From: Pseudomonadota bacterium
Lineage (GTDB): Bacteria; Myxococcota_A; UBA796; SXON01
NCBI GenBank assembly: GCA_030684355.1
Contig: JAUXTN010000248.1
Coordinates: 62,001 to 126,000, forward strand
DNA length: 64,000 nucleotides
Direction: 5' to 3'
Shown: positions 32,747 through 42,000 of the stretch, in pieces
How the letters are laid out: each line of letters opens with the position of its first letter
Position numbering within the stretch: the first letter of the stretch is position 1
Notes under the pieces: model-generated
The model's database searches: none
Told to the model about the DNA's origin: nothing
What the model saw: only the letters and a program-made list of their open reading frames with translations
Translations under genes and position numbers: made by a program

Positions 32747-33865
32747 TCAGGGAGACCTCCCGAGCAGCGCGAACTTGAGGTAGCGCCCCTCCGGGTGGCC
32801 GATGCCGACGGGGTGATCGGGCGGCTCCGCCGCGCGTGCCATCCACGCCCACCCGCCCTTCACGCCCTCGCGCACGGCCTCCTCCCACCGGTCCCACGAG
32901 AGCCGGGCGGTGCAGGAGGAGGTCGCGAAGAGCTCAGTCGCAAGCTCGGAGGCGTGGCGGTTCAGGTCCCGGTACGCCTTGCGCGCCGCGTTGTCGGCCT
33001 CCTTCCCGTGCGCGAGCGAGGGCGGGTCGCAGATGACGAGCTCCGCGCGCGCGCCGGCCCAGGCGAAGGCGTCCGTCGCCTCGAAGCCGTGCTTGTCGGG
33101 GTCGAGCCCGTTGAGGCGGAAGTTCTCCTTCGCGTCCTCGATGGCGGCGGGCGCGATGTCCACACTCACCACGCGGCGCGCGCCGCCGAGGGCCGCCGCG
33201 AGCGAGAAGCCGCCGTTGTACGCGAACAGGTTGACGACGGTGCGCCCGTTGGACCACTCCCGGATGGACCGCCGGTTCTCCCGCTGATCGAGGAAGAGGC
33301 CGGTCTTCTGGCCGGTCTTCACGCGCGCGAGCATCCGCATGCCGTGCTCCCGCACGATCACGCCGTCCGCCGGCTCGGGGCCCGCGAGGGTCTCGCCGCC
33401 CTCCTTCTCGTCGACGATCGCCACCCCGTAGCGGCGGTAGAGCGTCGTGAAGCGCGGGCGCAGGGCGTCCACGAGCGCGCCGAGGTGCGGCTCCCAGGCG
33501 GCGCTGTAGAGGCGCAGCACGCCCACGTCCGCGTAGCGGTCGACCACCACGCCGCCGAGGCCGTCCCCCTCGCCGTTGAGCAGGCGGTAGCAGTCGGTGT
33601 CGCCCCCGACGAGCGTGCGCCGGCGCTCGGCCGCGGCGAGGCGCGTGCGCAGCAGGGCCTCGATGGTGACGGGCTCGCGCCCCAACACCCGCACGGCGAT
33701 CGGCCCCTTGTCGAAGAGCCCCCACGCCACCGTCTTGTTCTTGTCGTCGACGAGCAGCACGGCCTCGCCGACCGGCGCGGAGCCCCGCACCCCGTCGCGG
33801 TACACCCACGGGTGGCCGCGCGCCACCGTGCCGATCGTGTCCCGCGTGAGCGAGAGCCGCCTCAT
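32747..33865 (-). CDS. RlmI-like class I SAM-dependent methyltransferase
   Basis: 372 residues. An N-terminal PUA-like domain (GHPWVYRDGV) precedes the Rossmann methyltransferase: KTGQKTGLFLDQRENR, VVNLFAYNGGFSLAAALGG (SAM loop), and the catalytic VICDPPSLAHGK. This is the layout of 23S rRNA m5C1962 methyltransferase RlmI and relatives. The C-terminal part (FATSSCTARLSWDRWEEA) has a Cys in the CSxHL region, but the exact target is inferred. Confidence 0.88.
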   Translation of the reverse strand: MRRLSLTRDTIGTVARGHPWVYRDGVRGSAPVGEAVLLVDDKNKTVAWGLFDKGPIAVRVLGREPVTIEALLRTRLAAAERRRTLVGGDTDCYRLLNGEGDGLGGVVVDRYADVGVLRLYSAAWEPHLGALVDALRPRFTTLYRRYGVAIVDEKEGGETLAGPEPADGVIVREHGMRMLARVKTGQKTGLFLDQRENRRSIREWSNGRTVVNLFAYNGGFSLAAALGGARRVVSVDIAPAAIEDAKENFRLNGLDPDKHGFEATDAFAWAGARAELVICDPPSLAHGKEADNAARKAYRDLNRHASELATELFATSSCTARLSWDRWEEAVREGVKGGWAWMARAAEPPDHPVGIGHPEGRYLKFALLGRSP

Positions 33866-34055
33866 CGGGCCGCCCCGCCGTTCCCCTCGTCACCCGTCGC
33901 CACGATGCCCCTCCCGCGCCGATCCGCGCCCCACGACCCGACCGGACCCGTAACAGATCGCCGACGCGGGCTCATCCAGGGCCGTGCCGTCGCGCTTCGT
34001 CACCAGACCGTTGAAATCCGTGCGATGAAGCCGCAACCGTGCGGTAGGATACCCC

Positions 34056-35333
34056 ATGCTGCTGATCCTGCTGCTCGGGGCGTGCGCGCCGGAGACCGGC
34101 CTCAACGGAGGCGAGGACTCCCCGCCGGGCGACACCGACATCCTCATCGACCCCGAGACGCACGACGCCGACCACGACGGCACGGCCGACGCGTACGACT
34201 GCGCGCCCTACGATCTCGACGTCCACCCCGGCGCCCCCGAGGCGTGCGACGGCCTCGACAACGACTGCGACGGCGACATCGACGGCGGCTTCGACCAGGA
34301 CGGGGACGGCTTCTGGGACATCCGCGCCTGCTTCGAGCTCGACGGCGAGTGGGACTGCGACGACACGACCGACGCCGTCCACCCCGACGCCGACGAGATC
34401 TGCGACGGCCTCGACAACGACTGCAACGGCGACATCGACGAGATCGACGGCGACGACGACGGGCTGACCGCCTGCGAGGACTGCGACGACGACGATCCGT
34501 TCGTGTTCGACGGCGCCGCCGAGGCCTGTGACGGCGTCGACAACGACTGCGACGGCGAGATCGACGAGATCTGGGACGGCGACGGCGACGGCTACTCCCC
34601 CTGCGCCGGCGACTGCGAGGACGACGACGCCGACATCAATCCCTCCGCCGGCGACCCCTGCGACGGCATCGACAACGACTGCGACGACCGCATCGACGAG
34701 GACTTCGACATCGACGCTGACGGCCAGGCGACCTGCGCCGGCGACTGCGACGACACCAACGCCGCCGTCTACGTCGGCGCGACCGAGGTCTGCGACAGCT
34801 TCGACAATGACTGCGACGCGAGCACCGACGAGGACGTCGACAGCGATGTCGACGGCTACACGATCTGCGGCGGGGACTGCGCGGACGACGCCGCGAGCGC
34901 CTACCCGGGCGCCGCCGAGGCGTGCGACGACCTCGACAACGACTGCAACGGCTACTTCGACGAGCTGGCCACGTGCTGGGCGTGCACCGAGTCGAGCGGC
35001 TACCTCCTCTGCGACACGGCGGCCTCCTGGACCACCGCGCAGCAGGTGTGCGCCGGCCTGGGCATCGAGCTCGTCGAGATCACCAGCTCGGCGGAGAACA
35101 CCACCCTCGCGTCCCTCTCCATCACGCCCACCTGGATCGGGGCGAACGACCGCGACCTCGAGGGCGCCTGGCTCTGGGATGACGGCAGCAGCGTCTCGTA
35201 CGAGGCCTTCGGCACCGGCGAGCCCGACGACTCCGGTGACTCCGACTGCGCCATCACGAACACCGCCGGGCGCCGCGGCGAGTGGTCCGACACGCGGTGC
35301 AGCACCGAGTACCAGTTCCTCTGCGAGTACTGA
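34056..35333 (+). CDS. MopE-type metal-binding lipoprotein with C-type lectin domain
   Basis: 425 residues. Leader MLLILLLGAC ends at lipid Cys10. Then six repeats of the putative metal-binding motif ACDGLDNDCDGDIDE with DxDGDG Ca-loop-like elements (about 35-300). The C-terminal 115 residues form a C-type-lectin-like domain: WTTAQQVC, LVEITSSAEN, WIGANDRDLEGAW, GEPDDSGDSDC and FLCEY, with an EPD sugar motif. A surface adhesin that binds calcium and possibly glycans is the likely role. AGGA precedes the ATG by 6 nt. Divergent from the RlmI-like gene. Confidence 0.88.
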   Translation: MLLILLLGACAPETGLNGGEDSPPGDTDILIDPETHDADHDGTADAYDCAPYDLDVHPGAPEACDGLDNDCDGDIDGGFDQDGDGFWDIRACFELDGEWDCDDTTDAVHPDADEICDGLDNDCNGDIDEIDGDDDGLTACEDCDDDDPFVFDGAAEACDGVDNDCDGEIDEIWDGDGDGYSPCAGDCEDDDADINPSAGDPCDGIDNDCDDRIDEDFDIDADGQATCAGDCDDTNAAVYVGATEVCDSFDNDCDASTDEDVDSDVDGYTICGGDCADDAASAYPGAAEACDDLDNDCNGYFDELATCWACTESSGYLLCDTAASWTTAQQVCAGLGIELVEITSSAENTTLASLSITPTWIGANDRDLEGAWLWDDGSSVSYEAFGTGEPDDSGDSDCAITNTAGRRGEWSDTRCSTEYQFLCEY

Positions 35334-35499
35334 CCCCGCGCGAAGGGGTCGAGGCTCGGAAAAGTCAACGCCCGACGCGCTTCGGTTTGTCTGATTCCAA
35401 GAGGATTGTTCCCGAGGTCGCGCCCCGCCGCCCGGGGTGCGCACGCTCAAACGTGAATGACTCCGACACGCCGCTCGTATTCCGGGGCAGGAGGACCAC

Positions 35500-35913
35500 A
35501 TGATCCGCAGCGCTGCCGCTCTCCTCGCTTCCCTTTCGCTCACCGGCTGCTTCGTCTACGCCGATGAGCCCCACCCCGCGCCCAACGTAGCGCCCGCGAT
35601 CGTCTACGCCGACGCCGGCTGCTACCCCGACGACTACTACCACGACTTCGTCTGGTACTTCGACGCCGACGTGGAGGACTACGACGGCGCGAACGACGTG
35701 TCCGCGGTCTACGCGGACGTGTACGACGACTGGACCGGGGAGTGGGTCGACGGGTTCGACCTCTACCCGGAGGAGGGCGTCACCTGGTACAGCGCGTGGG
35801 TCGGGAACACGACCTACCTCGACTGCACCTACCCCAACTACATCGTGGACTTCACGGCGGTGGACATCTTCGGCGCGACCAACGTCGTGTCGGTCTACCC
35901 CGCGACCTGGTGA
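35500..35913 (+). CDS. Hypothetical small lipoprotein
   Basis: 137 residues. Signal MIRSAAALLASLSLTGC gives a classic lipobox (LTGC). The mature part is unusually rich in Tyr, Asp, Val and Trp (CYPDDYYHDFVWYF, VYADVYDDW), with two later Cys that may bond. No family recognised. AGGAGG before the ATG is a strong ribosome site. Confidence 0.82.
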   Translation: MIRSAAALLASLSLTGCFVYADEPHPAPNVAPAIVYADAGCYPDDYYHDFVWYFDADVEDYDGANDVSAVYADVYDDWTGEWVDGFDLYPEEGVTWYSAWVGNTTYLDCTYPNYIVDFTAVDIFGATNVVSVYPATW

Positions 35914-35934
35914 GCGGGCGTCCGCTCCCGATGC

Positions 35935-35958
35935 GACGGCCGGGCCTTGCCGGCCGTC
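35935..35958 (+). terminator. Perfect 9-bp hairpin after the small lipoprotein gene
   Basis: GACGGCCGG (35935-35943) and CCGGCCGTC (35950-35958) pair around a 6-nt loop, 21 nt past the lipoprotein stop and 24 nt before grx. No T run follows, so termination efficiency is uncertain. Confidence 0.5.
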
Positions 35959-35982
35959 TCGACGCGCTTAGCTAAGGGCGTC

Positions 35983-36237
35983 ATGTCCAAGGTCATCATC
36001 TACAGCACCGACTACTGCAGCTACTGCCGTGCGGCGAAGCGCTTCTTCGACTCCAAGGGCGTCCAGTACGAGGAGATCGACCTCACGGGGGACGACGAGG
36101 CGCGGGATGCCTTGCGCGCCCGCACCGGCCGCACCACCGTCCCCCAGATCTTCGTGGGGGACGTGCACGTCGGCGGGTTCGACGATCTGCGCGCCCTCGA
36201 CCAGAAGGGCGGCCTGGAGCCGCTGCTTCGTAGCTAG
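35983..36237 (+). CDS. Glutaredoxin, GrxC type
   Basis: 84 residues with the dithiol active site CSYC (Cys12, Cys15), the cis-Pro in RTTVPQIFV and the GG glutathione site in HVGGFDDLRAL. It reduces disulfides and mixed glutathione disulfides in the cytoplasm. ATG at 35983 gives the normal start; the in-frame upstream extension to 35947 lies in the hairpin. The YhhN gene follows 6 nt after its stop. Confidence 0.94.
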   Translation: MSKVIIYSTDYCSYCRAAKRFFDSKGVQYEEIDLTGDDEARDALRARTGRTTVPQIFVGDVHVGGFDDLRALDQKGGLEPLLRS

Positions 36238-36243
36238 ACCGCG

Positions 36244-36831
36244 ATGCCGCCCCTGTGGTGGGGCGCCGCCCTGGCCGGAGTCGCCTACCTCGTCGTCGTG
36301 ACCCGAGGTGGCGCCGGCTGGCTGCGGGCCGTCAAGGCGCTCCCGGCGCTGCTGCTGGCCGCGCTCCTGGCGCCGGTCTCCGCGCTGGCCGCCGTCGGGA
36401 TGGTCTTCTCCGCCGCGGGGGACGCCTTCCTGCTCGACAAGCAGCGGTTCTTCCTGCACGGCCTCGCCGCCTTCCTGGTCGCGCACGTGCTGTTCGTGCC
36501 CGCGTTCGTGCTCGCCTCGGGTCGGTGGCCCTCCCCCGTCGTCGCGGGCGTCCTCGCCGTGCTCGCGGTCACCGGCACCGTGCTGGTCCGCCCTCGCTCG
36601 GGTCGGATGCGCGTCGCGGTGCCCATCTACGCGGTGACCCTCGCCGCCATGGCCGCCGCCGCCAGCACCCTCGGCCCGCTGGGTCTCGCGGGCGGGGCGT
36701 TGTTCCTCGCCTCCGACACACTGCTCGCCGTGAACCAATTCAAGCGTCCGATCCCCGGCCGGGACTTCCTGGTGCTCGGCACGTACTACGGCGCGCTGCT
36801 GACGCTCTCCGCGGCCCTGCTGTCCGCCTGA
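36244..36831 (+). CDS. YhhN/TMEM86 family membrane protein (lysoplasmalogenase-like)
   Basis: 195 residues with about seven to eight membrane segments. Family features: KALPALLLAALL, MVFSAAGDAFLL with the conserved Asp, and late FLASDTLLAVNQF with a second Asp. Relatives of TMEM86 hydrolyse lysoplasmalogen; the bacterial role is less clear. Probably co-transcribed with the glutaredoxin gene. Confidence 0.88.
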   Translation: MPPLWWGAALAGVAYLVVVTRGGAGWLRAVKALPALLLAALLAPVSALAAVGMVFSAAGDAFLLDKQRFFLHGLAAFLVAHVLFVPAFVLASGRWPSPVVAGVLAVLAVTGTVLVRPRSGRMRVAVPIYAVTLAAMAAAASTLGPLGLAGGALFLASDTLLAVNQFKRPIPGRDFLVLGTYYGALLTLSAALLSA

Positions 36832-36983
36832 AACCCCGGCGACAGTCGCCTCGCGCGGATCCTTACGCGGCCCTTGACCCGGCAAGATTCTTTTTGCATC
36901 CGCCGCCTACGACGTGGTAGTCTCCCACATCCCCCCGCTGGGCTCCCGCCTGGCACCCCTCCCCCTCGCTCCCCCATACCGCC

Positions 36984-37859
36984 ATGGCGAACCCCGCCGT
37001 CACCTCGAGCGCAGCTGCGTCTGCGCGGACCGATCCGCTCACCGTCCGTTCCGTGGCGGGTGGATTGCTCGTCTTCGAGCTGGCGCCTGCCGCGAGCTTT
37101 GACGTGTTGCGCGCCGCGTTGCGCGCGGAGCTCGGTGCCACGCCCGGGAAGTACAACGGGAGCTCGGCACGCTTCGACCTGGGGCGTCGCGAGATCGACC
37201 TGTTCGACATGCGCCGGCTCGTCCACCTCGTGAAGGACGAGTTCGGGGTCGACGTGGTGGGCGTGCACTGCACGTCCGAGGCCATCCAGCGCCACGCCGA
37301 GCGCGAGCTGAAGCTGAAGGTGCACGTCCTCGCCCCCGTCGCGGAGCCGCCGCCCGTGGCCCCCGTCGCGGCCCCGGCGCCGCTCGCCGGCCAGGCCGAA
37401 GAGGGTCCGACGGAGCTGGTGCGCGGCGCCGCCACCATGGAAGACGAGGCCGAGGCCGAGCCCGAAGGCGCCGGCCGGGTCCTCACGATCGACGGCACGG
37501 TGCGCTCCGGCGCGGTGGTGCGCTTCGCCGGGGACATCCAGGTGTTCGGGGACGTGAACCCCGGCGCCCAGCTCATCGCGGGCGGCAACGTCCTGGTGTT
37601 CGGCGCGCTGAAGGGCCTGGCCCACGCCGGCGCCCGGGGCGACCTGCCCTCCTCCACGAGCGTCGGTCCCTTCATCCTCGCCTTCGACATGCGGCCGACC
37701 CAGCTCCGGATCGGCAAGGTCATCCAGCTTCCGGCGCACGCCCCGGACCAGCTCGGCCGGCACATCGCGCCCGAGATCGCCTGGTTGTCCCAAGGCAGCA
37801 TCGTGATCGAGCCCTACCGCGGCCGGCTCCCGAGCCCCGCAACCAAGGAGTCTTCATGA
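36984..37859 (+). CDS. minC: Septum site-determining protein MinC
   Basis: 291 residues, longer than the roughly 230 of E. coli because of a Pro/Ala/Glu linker (about 115-165). The N-terminal domain (20-110) would inhibit FtsZ polymerisation; the C-terminal beta-helix (168-280) shows GTVRSGAVVRFAGDIQVFGDVNPGA-type repeats and LIAGGNVLVFGALKGLAHAG. Followed by minD with a 4-nt overlap. No Shine-Dalgarno is visible before the ATG at 36984; the 50 nt upstream are C-rich. Confidence 0.95.
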   Translation: MANPAVTSSAAASARTDPLTVRSVAGGLLVFELAPAASFDVLRAALRAELGATPGKYNGSSARFDLGRREIDLFDMRRLVHLVKDEFGVDVVGVHCTSEAIQRHAERELKLKVHVLAPVAEPPPVAPVAAPAPLAGQAEEGPTELVRGAATMEDEAEAEPEGAGRVLTIDGTVRSGAVVRFAGDIQVFGDVNPGAQLIAGGNVLVFGALKGLAHAGARGDLPSSTSVGPFILAFDMRPTQLRIGKVIQLPAHAPDQLGRHIAPEIAWLSQGSIVIEPYRGRLPSPATKESS

Positions 37860-38674
37860 GTGAGTGCATCGTCGTCACCTCCGGCAAGGGGGGCGTCGGC
37901 AAGACGACCACCACGGCCAACCTGGGCGTGGCGCTAGCGTTGTTGGGGAAGAAGGTCGTCGTAGTGGACGCCGACATCGGCCTCCGCAACCTCGACGTCA
38001 TCCTCGGCCTCGAGAACCGCATCGTGTACGACCTCGTGCACGTCATCGAGGGGGAGTGCCGCCTCCGCCAGGCGCTCATCAAGGACAAGCGTGTCGACAC
38101 GCTGTTCCTCCTCCCCGCCGCGCAGACCCGCGACAAGAACGCGGTCAGCCCCGAGGCCATGCGCACGCTCGTGGCGCAGCTCAAGGCCGACTTCGACTAC
38201 GTCATCATCGATTGCCCCGCGGGCATCGAGCAGGGCTTCAAGAACGCGATTGCCGGCGCCGACCGCGCCATCATCGTCGTGACGCCCGAGGTCAGCGCCA
38301 TCCGTGACGCCGATCGCATCATCGGCCTCGTCGAGGCCGCCGAGCTCCCCGAGCCGCAGCTCATCGTGAACCGCTTCCGCGCGAAGATGGTCCAGCGCGG
38401 CGACATGATGAACAAGGACGACATCCTCGAGATCCTCGCGATCCCGCTCATCGGCATGGTGCCCGACCACGAGGACGTGATCGTCAGCGCCAACCGCGGC
38501 ATGCCCGCGGTGTTCGACGAGAAGTCCGTCGTCGGCGAGGCCTACCGCCGCATCGCCCGCCGGGTCACCGGCGAGCAGGACGTGCCCTTCGTCGCGCTCG
38601 AAGAGCCCGACACGTTCTGGAGCGTCATGAAGCGCTGGATCGGGCTCGCGCCCTCCAAGGAGGTGGCCTCGTGA
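37856..38674 (+). CDS. minD: Septum site-determining ATPase MinD
   Basis: 272 residues. Deviant Walker A GKGGVGKTTT (10-19), switch segments DADIGLRNLD and IIDCPAGIEQG, and a C-terminal amphipathic membrane-targeting helix around FWSVMKRWIGL. It recruits MinC to the membrane and oscillates with MinE. ATG at 37856 overlaps minC (ATGA), with AAGGAG 5 nt upstream; its stop overlaps minE. Confidence 0.97.
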   Translation: MSECIVVTSGKGGVGKTTTTANLGVALALLGKKVVVVDADIGLRNLDVILGLENRIVYDLVHVIEGECRLRQALIKDKRVDTLFLLPAAQTRDKNAVSPEAMRTLVAQLKADFDYVIIDCPAGIEQGFKNAIAGADRAIIVVTPEVSAIRDADRIIGLVEAAELPEPQLIVNRFRAKMVQRGDMMNKDDILEILAIPLIGMVPDHEDVIVSANRGMPAVFDEKSVVGEAYRRIARRVTGEQDVPFVALEEPDTFWSVMKRWIGLAPSKEVAS

Positions 38675-38961
38675 TGTCTTCCCTGTTCGATCGCCTGTTC
38701 TCCGGGGGCCGCTCGGCGTCCGCCGGCTCCAAGGAAGATGCCAAGTCGCGCCTGAAGATCCTGCTCGTGCACGACCAGGTCGACCTGACCCCCTCCCAGA
38801 TGAACGCCATGAAGGCGGAGATCCTCGAGGTCATCGCGCGCTACTGCGAAGTGGACCGCGAGCACGTCGACGTGCGCCTGGAGAAGGCCGACAACGGCAT
38901 CAGCGTCGTGAGCTCGGTGCCCGTGCGCCGGGTGACCACGCGCACGGCCGAAGCGACCTGA
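38671..38961 (+). CDS. minE: Cell division topological specificity factor MinE
   Basis: 96 residues. N-terminal membrane-binding MSSLFDRLF, the MinD-contact region with AKSRLKILLVHDQVDLTP, and the C-terminal dimerisation part with VIARYCEVD. GTG at 38671 overlaps the minD stop by 4 nt and follows AGGAGG at 7 nt; an ATG directly behind it is an alternative. Completes a full minCDE operon. Confidence 0.96.
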   Translation: MMSSLFDRLFSGGRSASAGSKEDAKSRLKILLVHDQVDLTPSQMNAMKAEILEVIARYCEVDREHVDVRLEKADNGISVVSSVPVRRVTTRTAEAT

Positions 38962-39002
38962 TCGTCCGGTCCGGCGCTTCGTAGGCGCATGGGGTTGATG
39001 GG

Positions 39003-39035
39003 GCGGGGGCCGGCCCCCGCAACGCCCCCGCTTTT
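39003..39035 (+). terminator. Terminator after minE, containing a GC palindrome
   Basis: GCGGGGGC (39003-39010) can pair with GCCCCCGC at 39013-39020 (perfect 18-bp palindrome) or at 39024-39031, the latter directly followed by TTTT. It is 42 nt past the minE stop. The same sequence reappears on the opposite strand near 53155-53196. Confidence 0.7.
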
Positions 39036-39084
39036 ACGTAGTGGTGCCCTCGGGGTGCATGTGGCACACCCGGGAGGCGATACA

Positions 39085-40473
39085 GTGGCGCCCATGGCCC
39101 GTGTGTTGCTCGCCCACAACTACCACCTCCCGCTGGACCCGCGCGAGGCGAAGGCGGGCAAGCCCTACCCTCCGCTCGGGACGCTGGTCAGCGCCGCCAT
39201 GGCCGAGGCCGCCGGGCACGACCTCGCCGTGTACGACCCGATGTTCACCCCGCGGGTCGAGACCTTCGCGGACGCATTGGACGGCCACCGCCCCGCGCGT
39301 GTGGCGATCCTCGCCGATCCGCACGCCGTCGCGCAGAAGATGTGCCTGACCAGCATGCGCGAGGCCGCGTTCACCATGATCCGGTACGCGAAGGCGCGCG
39401 GCATCGGGGTGCTCGTCGCCGGTCCGGATACATCGGACCAGCCCGCGATGTATCGGGCCGCCGGAGCCGACGTGGTGGTCGTCGGCGAGCACGACGGCCC
39501 GCTCCTGGAGTGGCTCGACGGGGTCCCGCACGGCGGCATCCTCCCGCGGCGGCCCGTGCTCGCGGACCTCTCGCGGCTCCCCTTCCCCGCCTGGGATCGC
39601 GTGGACATGCCCGCCTACGCGGAGCGTTGGCGCGCGAAGCATGGTGCCTGGGAGATGAACGTCTCCACCGCGCGGGGCTGCCCCTACCGCTGCAACTGGT
39701 GCGCGAAGCCGACCTGGGGCCGGACCTACCACGTGCGGCCCCCAGAGCACGTCGCCGCCGAGGTGCGCGCGCTGGTGTCCCGCTACGGGGTCGACCGCGT
39801 CTGGTTCACCGACGACATCTTCGCGATCAAGCCCGTCTGGCTGCGGAAGTACCGCGAATGTATCGGTGACACACCGGTGCCGTATCGCTGCCTCACGCGC
39901 GTCGACCTCCTCCAGGACGAGGCCTACGTCGCCGACCTCGCCGCCAGCGGCTGCCGCGAGGTGTGGGTGGGCGTCGAGAGCGGCGCCCAGCACGTGCTCG
40001 ACGCGATGGACAAGGACTGCACCGTCGCGGAGATGCGGCGCGCCTCGGGGCTCCTGCGCGACCACGGGATCCGCCGCGGGTTCTTCCTCCAGCTCGGCTA
40101 CCCGGGCGAGACGTATCAGGATGTATTGGCCACCGCGCGGCTCATCCGGGAGCTCGGCCCCGAGGAGATCGGCGTCACCGTGAGCTACCCGCTGCCGGGC
40201 ACGCCGTTCCACGACCGCGTCAAGGACCGGCTCCGCGCGACGAACTGGGCCGCCGCGATGGACAACGAGGTCCTGTTCGAGTCCGACTACCCCCAGGCCT
40301 TCTACGACGCCGCACGCGAGCTCATCCGCTCGGAGCACGCGCTGATCCGCTTCCAGCCCGACCTCTCGCGGCAGGGAGCCCGCCGCGCCGCGGGCGCGAT
40401 GTATCACTTGTGTCGGTGGCCGATGCACCGCGGGAAGCTCGCCTGGCAGGCCCGGCGCGCCCGCCCCGCGTAG
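39085..40473 (+). CDS. B12-binding-type radical SAM protein (BchE-like)
   Basis: 462 residues. N-terminal cobalamin-binding-like Rossmann domain (about 1-160; VAILADPHAVAQ, VVVVGEHDGPLLEW), then the radical SAM barrel with CPYRCNWC (Cys199, Cys203, Cys206), WFTDDIFAIK, VWVGVESGAQ and LQLGYPGET. No DxHxxG base-off motif is seen, normal for many in this group. Substrate unknown; relatives include the anaerobic Mg-protoporphyrin cyclase BchE. GTG at 39085 is 7 nt after GGGAGG; the ATG at 39094 is the alternative. Confidence 0.88.
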   Translation: MAPMARVLLAHNYHLPLDPREAKAGKPYPPLGTLVSAAMAEAAGHDLAVYDPMFTPRVETFADALDGHRPARVAILADPHAVAQKMCLTSMREAAFTMIRYAKARGIGVLVAGPDTSDQPAMYRAAGADVVVVGEHDGPLLEWLDGVPHGGILPRRPVLADLSRLPFPAWDRVDMPAYAERWRAKHGAWEMNVSTARGCPYRCNWCAKPTWGRTYHVRPPEHVAAEVRALVSRYGVDRVWFTDDIFAIKPVWLRKYRECIGDTPVPYRCLTRVDLLQDEAYVADLAASGCREVWVGVESGAQHVLDAMDKDCTVAEMRRASGLLRDHGIRRGFFLQLGYPGETYQDVLATARLIRELGPEEIGVTVSYPLPGTPFHDRVKDRLRATNWAAAMDNEVLFESDYPQAFYDAARELIRSEHALIRFQPDLSRQGARRAAGAMYHLCRWPMHRGKLAWQARRARPA

Positions 40474-40490
40474 AGCCTGACCGGGAACCC

Positions 40491-41027
40491 TCAGCCCTCG
40501 TAGAGCTGCTCGGCGGGGTCGGGGTCCGACAGGCCACGGTTCCAGAACAGGATGAGCTCAGGGCGGATCTCCGCCACGCGGGCGGCGCTCTCGGCGTCCA
40601 CGAGGACGATCTCGGGCTCCGTGCCCCCGTCGATCCACGCCACCGCGCCGCGGCCGCGCCGGAGGTCCTCCGCCAGCCGCTCCGGCAGGTAGAGCTTCCA
40701 GGCCTCCTTCCCATCCGGCGAGCGGTGGTAGAAGCGCTGGGGGCCAGCGCGGTAGCGCACGCGGTGGGCGCGCAGGATCTGCCGCCCCTGCCAGAGGACG
40801 GTCTCCCGGCGGGCCCGCTCCTCGGCTTCCTTGCGGCGGGCGAGGCGCTCGGTCTCCTTCGCGGCGAGCTCCGCCACCCGAGCCGCGGCCTCGCGCTGCT
40901 CGAGGACCCGCTTCGCCTCCTGGTTCCCCTGCTGGACCTTCTGGCCCTTCCGCACATCGCGCGCGGCGGCCTCGGCGTCCTTCTTGGACACGATCCCGGC
41001 CTTCAGGAATTGGTCGCGCAGGTTCAT
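40491..41027 (-). CDS. DUF2058 family protein
   Basis: 178 residues. Starts MNLRDQFLKAGIVSKKDAE, the family signature of DUF2058 (YaiL-like), followed by a long charged helix (KETERLARRKEAEERARRE) likely to be coiled coil, and a C-terminal domain containing YLPERLAEDLRRG. Cellular role unknown, possibly nucleic-acid or ribosome associated. ATG at 41027 has no purine-rich site upstream, but the frame's upstream part overlaps the App1-like gene. Confidence 0.85.
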   Translation of the reverse strand: MNLRDQFLKAGIVSKKDAEAAARDVRKGQKVQQGNQEAKRVLEQREAAARVAELAAKETERLARRKEAEERARRETVLWQGRQILRAHRVRYRAGPQRFYHRSPDGKEAWKLYLPERLAEDLRRGRGAVAWIDGGTEPEIVLVDAESAARVAEIRPELILFWNRGLSDPDPAEQLYEG

Positions 41028-41058
41028 GAGGAGCGGGTATCCACGGGCCGGGCGAGCG

Positions 41059-42000
41059 TCATCGCGCGAAGCCCCGGAGCACGTCGAGGTAGTCGATGCC
41101 GCCCGGGGGGATCGGCGGGCGGTAGGCGAACGGGCCCCGCGCAAGCTCCCCCTCGCAGGCCGCCCACATGGGGTCGGGGGTCACCTCGTTGAGGAGCTGG
41201 GACAACGCGGACGCCTCGACGAAGCCCCGGCCGAGCACGGAGGCGAAGTACCCGACGAGCTCGCTGTCGGTGAGCCCGATCGAGGCGCGCACCCGCTCCA
41301 CGCCGACCGCGGAGAGCTCCCCGGAGCCGTACAACGTGAGCGCGGCCTCGAACCACGACCGCACCGGCACCACGCGCGGCCCCAGGGGCTCGAACAACGT
41401 GAGGGGGCGCCCGCGGTCGAGGCGGATGAAGATGCGGTCCACGGCGTCGGCCTGGGCGACGCGCCGGAGCGCGGCGAGGGCCTCGACGATGTGGTCCGGG
41501 TAGGCGCCCGACGCCGCGAGGAGCCGGGAGAGCTCGGTGGGGCCGATGCGGCCGGCGATGGCGTCCGCGTAGACCGAGTAGACCAGGGCGTCGACCTCGG
41601 CGTCGTCCCCGAACAGGCTCTCGCGCACCGCGGACCCGAGCCCCACCCGCGCGCGCAGGAGCTGGGGGAGCTTGTACCCGAACTGCCCGCGGACGGCGCG
41701 CAGCCGGCCCTTCCGCAGGTTGCCGAGGTTGTCCTTCAGCACGAACTCGTCGAACCGCACGCCGTCCATGCGGAGCTTCTGCTCCAGCACCGGGCGCATC
41801 TGGGTCGGGGAGCCCGAGAGGATGAAGATGCGCGGCCGCCAGCCGGGGCGCTCGCGCGCGAGCTCACGGAGCAGGGCCGGGGCGCCGGGGACGGCCCGCT
41901 TGGCGCTCGCCGGCTCGATCGCGCTGCGCACGAGCCCCCGCACCGAGTCGATGTCGGTTTGCAGGTAGGTCTTGTCGAGGTCCCAACGGTAGACCTGCAC
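41059..42000 (-). CDS. App1/DUF2183-like HAD phosphatase
   Basis: 313 residues. HAD-like motifs: DLDKTYLQTD near the start (motif I), FILSGSPTQM (motif II), then LKDNLGNLRK and FGYKL, and LFGDDAEVDALVYSVYADA (motif IV). This is the arrangement of the App1 catalytic domain, whose yeast member is a phosphatidate phosphatase. The C-terminal 120 residues are unassigned. ATG at 42000 abuts the ROK stop with no gap. Confidence 0.78.
   Translation of the reverse strand: MQVYRWDLDKTYLQTDIDSVRGLVRSAIEPASAKRAVPGAPALLRELARERPGWRPRIFILSGSPTQMRPVLEQKLRMDGVRFDEFVLKDNLGNLRKGRLRAVRGQFGYKLPQLLRARVGLGSAVRESLFGDDAEVDALVYSVYADAIAGRIGPTELSRLLAASGAYPDHIVEALAALRRVAQADAVDRIFIRLDRGRPLTLFEPLGPRVVPVRSWFEAALTLYGSGELSAVGVERVRASIGLTDSELVGYFASVLGRGFVEASALSQLLNEVTPDPMWAACEGELARGPFAYRPPIPPGGIDYLDVLRGFAR

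Noticed and set aside
36880..36930. Sigma-70 promoter of minCDE at TTGACC
   Set aside because: No acceptable -10 lies 16-18 nt downstream, so it was not listed.
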